A DNA stretch of 64,000 bases from Epinephelus fuscoguttatus (Eukaryota > Chordata > Actinopteri > Perciformes > Serranidae), in assembly GCF_011397635.1 (NCBI RefSeq), contig NC_064760.1, positions 27,068,856 to 27,132,855 on the forward strand. The letters run 5' to 3'. Under the pieces are notes generated by a model that made no database searches, was not told the DNA's origin, and was given only the letters and a program-made list of their open reading frames with translations. Positions 14,558 to 42,794 of the stretch are shown here, piece after piece. Position 1 is the first letter of the stretch. Each line of letters starts with the position of its first letter. A program made the position numbers and the translations under genes.

Positions 14558-15012
14558 GGTCCATGTAATGCTTATCAGCTCAATTTTCCATACAAAAATA
14601 AAAATTAGAAAATTTAGTTACATTTTCTAAAAGTGTTTTTTTAAATTGTATTTTTAATCTATAATTAAGATTTTTGAGTATTTTTTTATTTTGTATTTGT
14701 GCAATGTTGGATAGATAGAAAATTTGAAAATAGAAAATCACAGAGCTTTTATTTCTTATCTGTGTGTTCCCAACTGTCCAGTTTCTAAATTTCATTTAAA
14801 CTGATAAGCGTGAGATGGACTTCTGATTTTCTGTTTTCAAAGTTTCCATTTTTCTATCCAGCATTCCACAAATAAAATATTAAAAAACAAATTTAAAATC
14901 CTAATTATACATTGATCTGACAAATGAAAAATTTGATTAAAAAAAAGTGAATTCAGTTTTCTGATTTTCATTTTTTGAATGGATAATTGAACTGATAAGC
15001 GTTACACGGACC
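14558..15012. mobile_element. MITE-like element with ~50-bp terminal inverted repeats
   Basis: The left terminus GGTCCATGTAATGCTTATCA plus GCTCAATTTTCCAT is mirrored at the right by ATGGATAATTGAACTGATAA plus GCGTTACACGGACC. A third, internal version of the end (ACTGATAAGCGTGAGATGGAC) lies near 14798-14818. The interior is AT-rich with no coding potential. The length is about 455 bp. No clean target duplication was resolved. Confidence 0.7.
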
Positions 15013-16829
15013 ACTCACTGACAGTGTGGTAGAAGGCTAAATGATGCTGGTTACAGTCGGCACTGATGGATACCTAACATTAGCTTGACTGGGATTCTGC
15101 TGCAGTGGTACATCAGCATCAGACTGTTGTGTCCTGGTGATTCAATCAAATATACATATGTAATTAAGTATTATAACGTGCCATGGAAAAGTTTTGATTA
15201 AAATGTGTGGGGACCCTGAATCCAGAATCATGTGACCACCAAAATTCAACTCATTCATGCCTTACACAGACTTGTATGGTATCTCTCTTCTGTACCTTAA
15301 TGCAGCATCCTAAGAGGTTTGATTATTAGCGCACAAAAGTGACACATTTCAGATTTATGTGGCAGTTTTATCATATTGTTTTTGAAGTATTACAGTATAT
15401 TTATATATACATATATTAGATATGGACGTCAGTATTGGGGGGGAAATGCCAAAAACATTCTCAAGATAGTATTTTTTCAAGGCAAGGATGCTAAACAGAT
15501 GGATCCATCAAACTAATATGTGTTTTAAATATTTGCTGTTATGAACTCGACCTGCTCTGTGGACGACTCGTACAGCGTTACTTTGACCTCAGCCTGGTGA
15601 GTTCCCAGATAAAATCTTTGTTCATTGACCTCGCTCAGTATTTCACTATATGTTGCTGTTTAAATGAAACATGCACACCTTAGTGATTGCATACGGTTGC
15701 ATCAGCACACACTATCACAGAGATAAAGCAGGTGCAGGGCAATGTTGTAACAATGTAATGTTGTTCTGTACCTGTCATCATATTCAGATGGTAATGCCCC
15801 GTCTGGTATTTTTGGACAATACAGCTACTGTATTTTACTGTGTGAATAAGGATTCTAGGAGACGGTGCATCGACATTGGACGTTTTGAAATCAAGGATGA
15901 AAGTGAAAAAAGATGAACTCCAAACCACAAATCCAACAAGCAGCATTTCGCAAACTTATCCTCATTTTGAAACCATAAAAATGATTTTTTAGGATCCAGG
16001 GTGTGTTTTAAATAATTTGGTTTGAATAATGCAAATGTTTACATTTTAAATACATGCTTGTGAACAATGATTTGATTCCACTGCATCGTTTGCTCACCAT
16101 GGTGTGTAATTTCTGTAAGGTGTTTAATGTTTAATATATTGTAAATCTACTTACATATATTGCTGTATAAGTTTACTTTAGATGGTCAGTGTTTCCGGAG
16201 AGATGTGTTGGAGTTGGAGCTGTTCCCTAGCTGGTTTGAAGTGAAGTTTGTTATTCTAGTGTTAAAGGTTAACTGAATGTAGCATTTTTCAAGTACAGGT
16301 GTGTTAGTCCAGAAAAGCACAATGTTATAACATACTTTAAATGCTGCACATTTAAAAGATACTTGTTAAACCTGTTCAGTTTCCTGACTGCAACACATTT
16401 TCAGTACATCTTAGGTGAGTAAGGGAGTAAGAAAATATGATAAATACTAAACTCGCCCTTTAGTAGACCCTTAACCTCTGACTGCATCTAATGAGAACTA
16501 ATTTCCCCTTTAATTAAGTACCTTATGTTAACAAGCTTCAATCGACCAAATCAGAAATGTCACTACAGCCAAAGCGATACAAATCAACTCAAAAGGAAGA
16601 AGTCATTTACAGTTTGCATTAATTGAAATGAATATTTATAAAAGAATATTATGACAAAAATGGTATTTGTTTTTGCAGTACACTGGGGTGATGTGATGTT
16701 TAGACTAACTGGATAAAATAAAGTTGATGAAATCTTGTATCAGGTGTGTGATTTATGCTTCAGCTGATGGCCCCATAGCGCCATCTTCTGGTTTACACTG
16801 GACACAGCCGTGTGACATTACAAAAGCAT

Positions 16830-18953
16830 TTTATTCCAAGGCACATAATGTTCAGTAGAACCATGAAAGACGGCAAACATGGACTCGCTTACACAGATCT
16901 GAAGCCCTACGGAGGTCTTTACAAAGCAATGCACGAAAACAACAGATTGGCATCAGTGCACTCAGCAAGCCAGAACAGAATGCATCATGGGAGAGCGGCA
17001 GGACAGACTGATGGCCCTTTTCATCGTCAAAAAGAAACACTAGAGAAGTTCAGACAGAAATTCAAAGAGTAGCTGGACTGCAGTGATTATCTGGTGATAT
17101 GATACCGCAGCTAGTGATGCAGAAAATCTTTGTAATACTTTCACAGGAGAAAAAAAAAATAAAGCAATTTAACAGTAGCTCTCTACGACTGCGAGGTGTG
17201 ATCTCAATTACAACTAGTACAATGTGATTTTTAAGAAACAATCTACTTAACTCATCAACATTTGTCTCTCAGTAACTTGTTTGGTGGCACTGCTGAGACA
17301 CAGCTGTGCTTAGTCTGCTCATCCCGCTGCGTTTCCTGCTCCCCTGGGTTTAAAGATGTTTCTTTGATCAAGAGCAACAGAGTGAATCACATAAAAAGAA
17401 GCAGAGAGATGCACCACTGAAAGAAATTCCTGGAAACAGTAACATCTTGTGTAGTGTGACAACAGGAAGTACACAAATGCATTTACAGTTGGCCTTTTTC
17501 ACAGCAGACATTTTGACCTGAAGGATGAGCAAACCCAAACAGAATCTACAGATTTTTATTTTCCAGTTTTAGGCGATGATCCAGAATGAAAATCTGCAGT
17601 AGTTGGTGGAAGACAAAATTAATTAAAATAATTTTTTAATTGCAGAAAATCTGCAGCAATGTCATCAGAATTCTGCAGATGCTGCTTCTGTGAATTCTGA
17701 TGACATTATGCTCTTTCTGAGTGTCCCATGATGCACAATGCAGCACCCTGAGGCTAAAGCAGCTAAATCGAATTCAGTCATTAATTCAATATTTACACCT
17801 GTGCTTTCTTACTGCGACAAGTCAAAATGTCATCTGTGAAAAGGCCTCCTTTTCACAACAAAAACCATTCTCTTTGCAATGAGCAAACAAAGTAATCCAA
17901 GCACAAATTCTGCCATGTAACAACTTCTGTTTAACAGCAAATAATGTTCACATTCATCGAAAGACATCTTGTATCATTAACCAAAGATGCAGAGGGTCGA
18001 CACCACCATAGGAACTTGTGATGAGAGTCTTCTATAGTTGGCGTCACCATTCACAGTCTCGGCTGTGAGTTGGTGACCTAATCTCTGTTCACACTTTGTG
18101 CACGTTAAGTCCAAGGTAACCTCTGTACGGTGCTATCTTTGGAATGTGTTGGACTTTGCCAAGGTGGCACTTCAACTGGCACTTGGGAAACACTGACATT
18201 TACAACTCACTCCATTAGCACTATGCACAAAAAAAATCTGTTTTCAGCAAGTTACAAGACTTCTTTGATTGACTGAGTTTGCCTTACCTTACTCAGTAAT
18301 GACACATTTTGGGAGATTGAAAGTGAAAATTGGCATTTGGATTCAACAACTTCATTTTTTCACAAAGGATATAATGAAAAAAAAAAAGATAAATAAGGAT
18401 AATATAAATACTCTGGAATAGAATTATACAACAGTGTTATAATTTTCCATTTAAGGAAATTGGTTAAAATATAACTCAGCGGTGTCCAGTCTTACAAGGG
18501 TCACCGCTGCTTAAATGTCTTTGGATAAGTGTTAAAGATTGTACTGGCAGGTAACCACAGTGGCAAAGCTGATCATCACTCTGCTTCCTGGATGTGGACA
18601 CCTGCTTCAAGGCTCTGAAGATGCTTCATGCCCCCGACACGCAGAGAGCATCGAGGGGTTGGTCAGAAAGTGTGCCCGAGGGCGGTGACCTCAACAAAAG
18701 ATAGTCTGCAACGGAGGGAGAGAAAATCGCCCCCTCATGAAGTGCACGTGATCAGCTGGTTGGGCTAAAAGAAAACCAGGGGCATGTAAGCTTTTTTTTT
18801 TTTCAAGTCACCAGTGCTGCCCTGAGGCACCTACAGCAGATGATGGGCCATTATTCAATGTAACCCTTTCAGCTTAGCTTGGCCTAGCCTTGATTACACG
18901 ACCGTCTACGTCAGTATATAAAGTCATCGCTGACCCATGTGAGCCTCGCGTGT
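16830..18953 (-). other. Probable 3' UTR of atp7a
   Basis: Sequence downstream of the atp7a stop (minus strand). A minus-strand AATAAA (TTTATT on plus) lies at 16830-16835, giving a predicted 3' UTR of about 2.1 kb. It contains a 356-bp MITE at 17491-17846. The predicted cleavage point faces the sfxn1 signal at 16717, only about 110 bp away, so the two genes are tail to tail. The 3' end is inferred from the hexamer. Confidence 0.5.
17491..17846. mobile_element. MITE, family 2 copy 1, in the atp7a 3' UTR
   Basis: The left end GGCCTTTTTCACAGCAGACA plus TTTTGACCTG is mirrored at the right end by AAGTCAAAATGTCATCTGTG plus AAAAGGCC, giving terminal inverted repeats of about 29 bp. The size is 356 bp with no coding capacity. 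The same termini bound a larger copy at 53.61-54.34 kb. Confidence 0.75.
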
Positions 18954-36140
<17,187 letters not shown>

Positions 36141-36151
36141 GATTGTTTTGT

Positions 36152-37797
36152 CTAAATGGCACAAGAAGGGCAAAAATAACATTAAACTGCAAGTCTTTAA
36201 AACAAGAAATCAGGGAAAACATCACTAAGTAGAGGCAAATGACAAAAGAGGCAGGTCGGCTCTTCTCTCAAAATGCAGAAACAAAAAAAGAACTACTAAA
36301 CCTAACTACTAAAAACATACTGTGACAGTCGTGTTAGCATCTTGGGGACACACATGACTGAGCTCTTTATACATTTGTAAAATGGCACTTTGCATTACAT
36401 AATTATTATTCTTTTCATTTTAATTACACTCAAAAGAGACAGTCACATATTAAACGTGGGTCCTGATAGCTGTGAGAAGACAATGGCTGCTTTGAACCAA
36501 CACCCCATAAGCCTTGTAACCAAAATGAGATTGGAAAACACTTAACAATACTATTTATTTTACAGAAAGCAGGATATCTTGCCCTTCTTAAAAAAAAAGG
36601 TGAATCAAATTTTAATGCAATATCTAGCAAATTAATGCTCAAAAATTGACAAAGAGTCATACTACAGCTGTTTAGAAGCAATGGACAAAATCTGGAGCTG
36701 CATCAATGCTGCCTATTTAGACTAATCTATATAACCTAAAACCAGTTTGTTCACTTCTGGTACCTACACTTGCCAAAAACAAAAATAAACAAAGCTTCTT
36801 TGTGCAATATGTACAGAAATGTAAGAAATGCAAAACCGCAGGGGAAGGTAATTATTTCTATGCTAGAATGGAAAAATGATTCAAGCAACAGCAGATTAAA
36901 GCTCGAAACACATTAAGTCACTTGCATAAAAGTTAACAATCCCCTCCGTTTAAATGAGACACTGATAGGAGAGACAATTTTAGGGGGAAATGAGGTGACA
37001 TATTGTCCAACAAGAATCCTGGTGCCAACTCAGCACTTTGCCACCAAGTCAATGTTCACCTAAAGTATGACAACTATCTTCTTCCCTTGAGAACTGAAAG
37101 ACACCTGCCACACCAATACAAAGTCGTCTCAGTTCTCAAACTTCCTCATAGAGACTGTGGCAGGTTTGGTTGTAGTAACACACATCTGATTACAAACTGA
37201 TGAGTGTCACAGTCAAACAGGCTTCAGATCTGAGACTAGTTTACATCTCAGACACCTAAGAAATACAACTGATGGACTGACAGGACAGAAAGCCAGCAAG
37301 GCACTGGGTCTCAATGGCTACAAAACACAATTCTGTCAGAGGATGAAATCAAATATCGGTCTCAACGAAGACAAAGGCGATTCAATCACATTTAATCCTG
37401 CAAAAACAAGTACACACTGACGTTTCTGGATGCTCTTTACGACTAAGACGTATACTCATAAACGTAATGAGACTTAATGTCGTCCACATATAATTTATAA
37501 CAAAGTTGTATGACTTTTGATGACAGCGAGTATGTTACTATGATGCTCACGCTCTAGCATTTAGTTTTGGTAAGGTTAAATCAGCTAACGAGAACAGTAA
37601 GCTAGCTTGAATTAGCTACATAATAAGTAAAACTTAACGTTAGCTGTCGCCTGCTTGTTGCCAAGCTCACAAAACAATGTTTAGTCTATAAAGTCAGCGG
37701 AGATGTCAACTAAAAATTGATCTTTCCTTAACATTTCAGATAAAATTCGTCATGTCACAGCTAGTTTAAACATGAAAAAGACGTAAACAACTCTTAC
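36152..37797 (-). other. atp7a 5' UTR intron, nothing recognised
   Basis: The 1.6-kb intron between the predicted non-coding first exon (donor GTAAGAG, at 37797-37791) and the first coding exon, whose acceptor TTTAG lies just above 36151. The first coding exon therefore carries an 11-nt 5' UTR before the ATG at 36140. Confidence 0.6.
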
Positions 37798-38060
37798 CTT
37801 TATGTTACCCAAAGGGAAGTGACCAGTTAGCTACAGGCTACTGTCGTTGGCTGTCAGACTGTGTGGCTAAGCTAGCTAGCTAGCTTCTTCTCCTCGCCCT
37901 ACGTTACAAGCAACAAAACACGCCGTGGCATCGTCCTGCCTGCGAGGAAATAACGAAGTGTGCCGGAATAATTGTTTTCGTCCTCTGTTATGACAAAACT
38001 CTGTGAAGCTGTATCTCTTTCTTCTTCTCATGCCGACGTGACTAACGTCCCCATACTGCT
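37798..38060 (-). promoter_or_regulatory. Predicted atp7a first exon and promoter
   Basis: A strong minus-strand donor (AAAG|GTAAGAG) at 37798 closes a predicted 5' UTR exon. Upstream of it, about 37870-38060, is moderately GC-rich and contains GGCAAGTGACGCAGCAG (a TGACGCA, AP-1/CRE-like site) and a CTCCGCCTC box (minus strand). The first-exon length and the transcription start are not visible from sequence. ATP7A genes normally have one non-coding first exon, which fits; total exon count would be 23, as in human. Confidence 0.5.
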
Positions 38061-40600
38061 GCGTCACTTGCCAAGAGGCGGAGCTGCATGCAAGCCATTG
38101 CAATTGCAAAGGTTCATTTTGCCCTGGATTTGCTCTGACAGGCTGCATTTGCCGCCATGTAGTGCACAGCTGTTATCACTTCAACAATAATTAGCTATTA
38201 TATGGACTATGTTCAGACTTTATTGGAGAAAACTGTACAGATTAGTGGGGATTTTTGGTAGGTTTACAGCAATTAGTTTGTAAGGCACACGACCTGAGAT
38301 GAAGTGTGAACCTAACAGGCGCTACTCGGGGTGTTTAAAAATCATATGTGTGATTTTTGTTTCCTCAGCAGCCTTGTCTCCTTTGTCTCTTATTTAGTCT
38401 GAGCAGCAGGCTAATTGTCGCTCTGTCCTCATGCATGCATCCTGTATAGGTCAGGAGTCTGGGCCACAATGTGTCTATGAAATGTGCTACATCACAGTGA
38501 TTCGACTTGAGGCACCTCTGTTGTAACATTTAAAAATTACCAGTTGTCCTCACGGTGGCGCTTTAAACACAGGGCAAACTTGTGTTTTGCAACCGTCCAG
38601 CTGGTCTTGACTGACCCCTGCTGTAGGCTAGCCAACATGTGACATAAACATTTGCCCATGGTGATAAAATTGCAACTTCTCTCTCTGTGCCCATGGTGGT
38701 AAAATTGCAACCTTTCTTTCTGTGGGTGGCTGCTGGTCCAACTGATGACAATCAGAGGGATGAAGCATCTTGTTGACTGGCCAGAGGGGCCCTGCTTCAC
38801 ATGCGGGGGATGCCCTGTTTCCCCTGTCAACAAACATCTGAGATATGATTTCATAAATTCTGCGTGTTTGACATTTTAATGGTGTATGAGTCGGCTCTTA
38901 ATTGAGATTCCCAGGAAATGGACCCCAGGAGGAGGAGGTGTTTCCTAGGCAACGACTGATGGGGATCCAAATAAACTATAAACACATCCTCTTAATTTAG
39001 CCCACTGTAGCCTATTGAGAGAAATAAAACACTGAGTCAGTTATAAGCCTATTGCTGTTTGAGTCACAGCTGCTTGCATTTGAAGGTCTAAAGATGCAGA
39101 CACAGGGATGACTTACACTTTCTGGAGTAAAGCAGATTTCAAACATACTGCCTTTTGCATTATGCCTTGCCAAAAGACCAATAGCTTTTCTGTCACCATA
39201 CATCACTGATTATTCCACTTTTTGTGGTGGCCATTTGTCAAGAAAATCAAAATCAAACTTAGATCAAACATAGAAACAAAGAGCCACCAATGCACCATGT
39301 GCATGTGATTTACATTTGTTCATTTGTTCCTGCATTTCTAATGATTTCCTTCTCTGAAACAAGCAAGCAATCAGACAAACAAATAAATCATGGCTCCCAC
39401 TGGCACCCATCCAGGTGCATGCTGGTCCCATACCTGCCTATCTGTATAATTGCTGGTGCCCAGTGTCAAGCAATTTACACGCAGAACAAAAACAAGCAAA
39501 ATAGTAATTAAACAAAAACTATATATGCTGGACAAAGATAATGATAAAAATAAACTTAACAAAATGAAAACACTGTCAAATTCAAATCTAAATAAAGCAA
39601 ACATTTACAATAAAACCAATACTAGCTCACTTATTAGTGGCAAAACAACAACTAAATATTAACAACTAATACTCATACACCCTTAATCATATGATATGGC
39701 TCAACAGTGTTACAACACAGTTTGTATCCACCAGTATAACTGATTAATTTTGTAGCAATCACAGCATGATAAATAGAAAGCTATACAGGAAACAGAAATG
39801 GGTAAAGGTGGACTAAATGGCCGAATAGACAAGTATGCCAAATGGAAAACACACAAAGACAACATCAGGGCTGCCAAGTCATTAAAAGTAATCATAAAGT
39901 AGTCTTCACCTGCTGCCAAAATCAAAGCTCAGATCTGCCCATGGTGGCGAGAACAACAGAAATACTACGATTATATTGTGCTTATGAATATAAAAGAATG
40001 GTCATAAATGCATACACATATATCTTAAAGTATAAAGTATACTGATGGCAGCCAAGCAGTAGCTGACTCACTCCCCCAGCCATCCACTTGACAAAGACAT
40101 CCAGCAGCATAAACAATAGACAGGCATCAAGGTGCACAAACAATAATCTTTAATAGTGTTGGCTTTTATTAGCAGCAGGAAAAGGAAATGCAGACATGAG
40201 GAAGCATAATAATCCTGAATGTCAAAGTGCAAGTAGTACTATAAATGAACGGCTTTGTCAGTGATGTTAGTTTAATATTTTCTTGATAATAAGATTCTAC
40301 ACTGTGTAACCTTGCGGTAAATGCAAAAGCGTGTAATACATTAATTAAACATGATGGTGTTTAACCTGCAGCTGTGCTCCTGGGGAGACTAAAACACCGA
40401 TATAGTGTCCACTTGTGTTTATTAATGACCCTTTTTCACTCTCTCTCACACACACTTTGACACACTGACCTACTTTCCCAGTACCCGTGCACATAGTATC
40501 TTGTGCTCTCAGCCCACGGGTCACGACGCACACGTACGCAGTCACGAGCACGCGCGTACACACACATTGTTGTAAACAAATAAGTCATATCAAAGGTAAA
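38061..40600. other. Intergenic region between atp7a and fbxl21
   Basis: Divergent spacer of about 2.6 kb. It is AT-rich, with a two-unit 35-bp tandem duplication at 38653-38722 and short A-rich low-complexity stretches around 39480-39660. No coding exon or RNA gene could be supported. Confidence 0.6.
38653..38722. repeat. Two-copy 35-bp tandem duplication
   Basis: Units 38653-38687 and 38688-38722 both start TGCCCATGGTG and contain TAAAATTGCAAC; they differ at a few positions. Located about 0.6 kb upstream of the atp7a promoter. Confidence 0.9.
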
Positions 40601-40639
40601 CTCTCTTTACTACAGTAAACAGAGACGGGAGCATGTTAT

Positions 40640-40936
40640 GTGTTGATGTTTTATTGATGCAGACTCTTCCTCTGCATGTGCATGCTGCTGGTTGGAGATG
40701 CAGCAGAGCAGATCCATGTTTTCCTCCGCTCACGTGTACCGGCTGCTCGGCAGCGCCCGTCAAGCTGTCTAAAGCCAAGAGGAGAGCTTATTATGGGAGC
40801 TGCTCCTGCTGTCCTATATCAGCGACAGCCAGCATTTCTGCAGTCATCTCCAGCCATGGCTCCGAGTGAACGCTGTCTCCTCCACCACCGGCAGAGCACA
40901 ACACCCAGAGGAAAGTGTGGCTTTTGAGCTGTTCAT
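40640..40936 (+). promoter_or_regulatory. Predicted fbxl21 promoter and 5' UTR exon with E-box
   Basis: A relatively GC-rich block ends in a perfect donor, TTCAT|GTAAGTAAC, at 40936/40937; spliced to the acceptor at 42793 it would supply the 5' UTR. A canonical E-box CACGTG lies at 40731-40736, about 200 bp before the donor. CLOCK/BMAL1 control of Fbxl21 through an E-box is known in mammals; equivalence here is inference. The transcription start is not determined. Confidence 0.5.
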
Positions 40937-42793
40937 GTAAGTAACACACGGTGTTTGTTTCTGTGTGTGTTATTATATGCTCGGATATCTGTGAACGTGT
41001 CTATCTGGCGCCACAAGTGGTTTATCTGTTCACTTGAGTTCAGCTCAGTTCAGCTGGTATAGATTAATAAGAAGGATTTTAATATGGGTTGCACATATCT
41101 TGCTCTTAAATAGGTGTCCACAGAGTCACCAGGGTATCAAGCTTCAAAATATGTTGTTGTTTATTGTTATTTAAATAGGCTGGGCCGACATGTCTGTGAG
41201 CAGAGTTTACAAGCCCAGTATTTACTGTTGAAACTTGTAGCTGAAGCCTCAGAGAAGTGAGGATACACATATTAAACTCTATTTAAAAGACTTCTATAAT
41301 TAAGCAGGAGTCAGTGATGATTCTTTTAATTTGGAAAAACAGTGTGGTCACATTTCAGTAAGGCTTGCAATGCTGTGGAAAAATGAGTCCACCGTTAAAA
41401 CTTAATGAATGGGTGACATTTCATATGGTGCTTGATGCATGCAGTATATAGATTACATCAGTTTATACTGAGTGAAACGTTGCTTTCACTACTGGGGGGA
41501 AATGTCAGTAAAAAAGGACTCAGCATCACTTTTTATTTTTTATTTATTTATTCATTTATTTTGACATGAGAGTGTCATTATTCCACATCCATCAGTATAC
41601 AGTATTTGACAGGGGTTCTCAGCAGTGGCAGTTTTCATGTTCATGCAGGCAACAGTGGCGTAAGAAAGTTATGACGGGCCCCAGTGCATGCTATCCTGCA
41701 TGTATTGCCTCAACACAAATAGAGACTTGACGTTTGACAGCATCAGTATATATTATACCCAACAATCATCACTGCATATCTGACAAAAAAAAATCAACGA
41801 CAGTAAGAAATTAATCATTTTATTGAATAGTTTTATAGTATATTGATAGATTTTATTGCTCATATAGAAAAAGCATGGAATTTTGCTTTAGATAGATACT
41901 GACTATTTTAAAAAAGGAAAAAGAAAAAAAACATGGCACAGATGGGTTAATCTTTTTGAGGACATTTAGCAAATGGCACCATTTTTAATTCTGTAACATA
42001 CTTCTTTTATCATTCCTCTTTAAACACAGATATATTTCCAAGGTGGCAATCTGATTTATATGCAAAGGGCCACTCTCACTCTCTCTCCATGGGCCCCACT
42101 GTCTATATTTTTGCCCCTGGCATGCAAGCTTGCTTAATATGAGTGATATTTTTGAACTTAGTAGGGATAAAAGAACATGGATGTGAGCAGCTTTCAGTGC
42201 ACTTTGCATTTTCATTAAAACCAGTGGTAGATTAATAAAGTGTAAACTGTATGATAGAGTGAGCAGTTAGTTTAATAAACAATTATTTTTTTAAATACCA
42301 CTGATTTGTTAGAGTCATTACCAGACAATGGGTTGAAAACAATTTAAAAGGCAGAATATTAAAAACAAACTTTCAGTAAAGATACTCATCAAGTTTTACT
42401 GCACCTCGGACATGGGGTCAAAAGCAAGGATTCCAAAAAGGTGGAGATATTTATCCTTATAACCATGCTGTTTAAGAAATGACAGGCAGTGATAATATTG
42501 AAAGCCGAAATACCTCTTGATGTCTTGTTATTGAATAACTACACTATTCTATGTGGGCAGGGAGAGAAAAAAGAATTTTACTTCAGGTGAATTTAACAGT
42601 CATCCAGCATTTTGCCAGGTTCCAGCCACAAGCTGAGATTGTGGTAACCACTGATACTCTCAGGTTGTACTACTCTATTTAAAACCATCAAAGAAAAGCA
42701 TAGTTATGCTGATGCATAGAGGTATTTACTGTTTGCATTTATTGTTGAAGAATTTCTAATCTCACAATGCCACTGTGTGCTGATTTGCTTCAG
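40937..42793 (+). other. fbxl21 first intron
   Basis: Intron of about 1.9 kb between the predicted 5' UTR exon and the first coding exon. It contains a T/A-rich stretch near 41520-41560 and a block around 41645-42125 with GGGCCCCAGTGCATG and ATGGGCCCCACTGTC, which may be an old repeat. Otherwise nothing recognised. Confidence 0.5.
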
Positions 42794-42794
42794 A

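Larger units (their letters stand above)
13090..16740 (+). other. Probable long 3' UTR of sfxn1
   Basis: After the stop there is no further coding exon on the plus strand for more than 5 kb. The best late poly(A) signal is AATAAA at 16717-16722, which would give a 3' UTR of about 3.6 kb; earlier AT-rich hexamers (for example around 14870) could give shorter forms. The stretch contains an (AAT)n run at 13855-13878 and a 455-bp inverted-repeat element at 14558-15012. The extent is inferred; RNA data would decide it. Confidence 0.5.

Noticed and set aside
41645-42125. Possible MITE in the fbxl21 first intron with GGGCCCCAGTGC and GGGCCCCACTGTC
   Set aside because: I could not find convincing inverted ends or a second copy in the window, so it is only mentioned with the intron.
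42777-42794. Upstream ATG at 42777 extending fbxl21 by six residues
   Set aside because: It lies before the splice acceptor TTGCTTCAG at 42793; the ATG at 42795 gives the MKR start seen in relatives.
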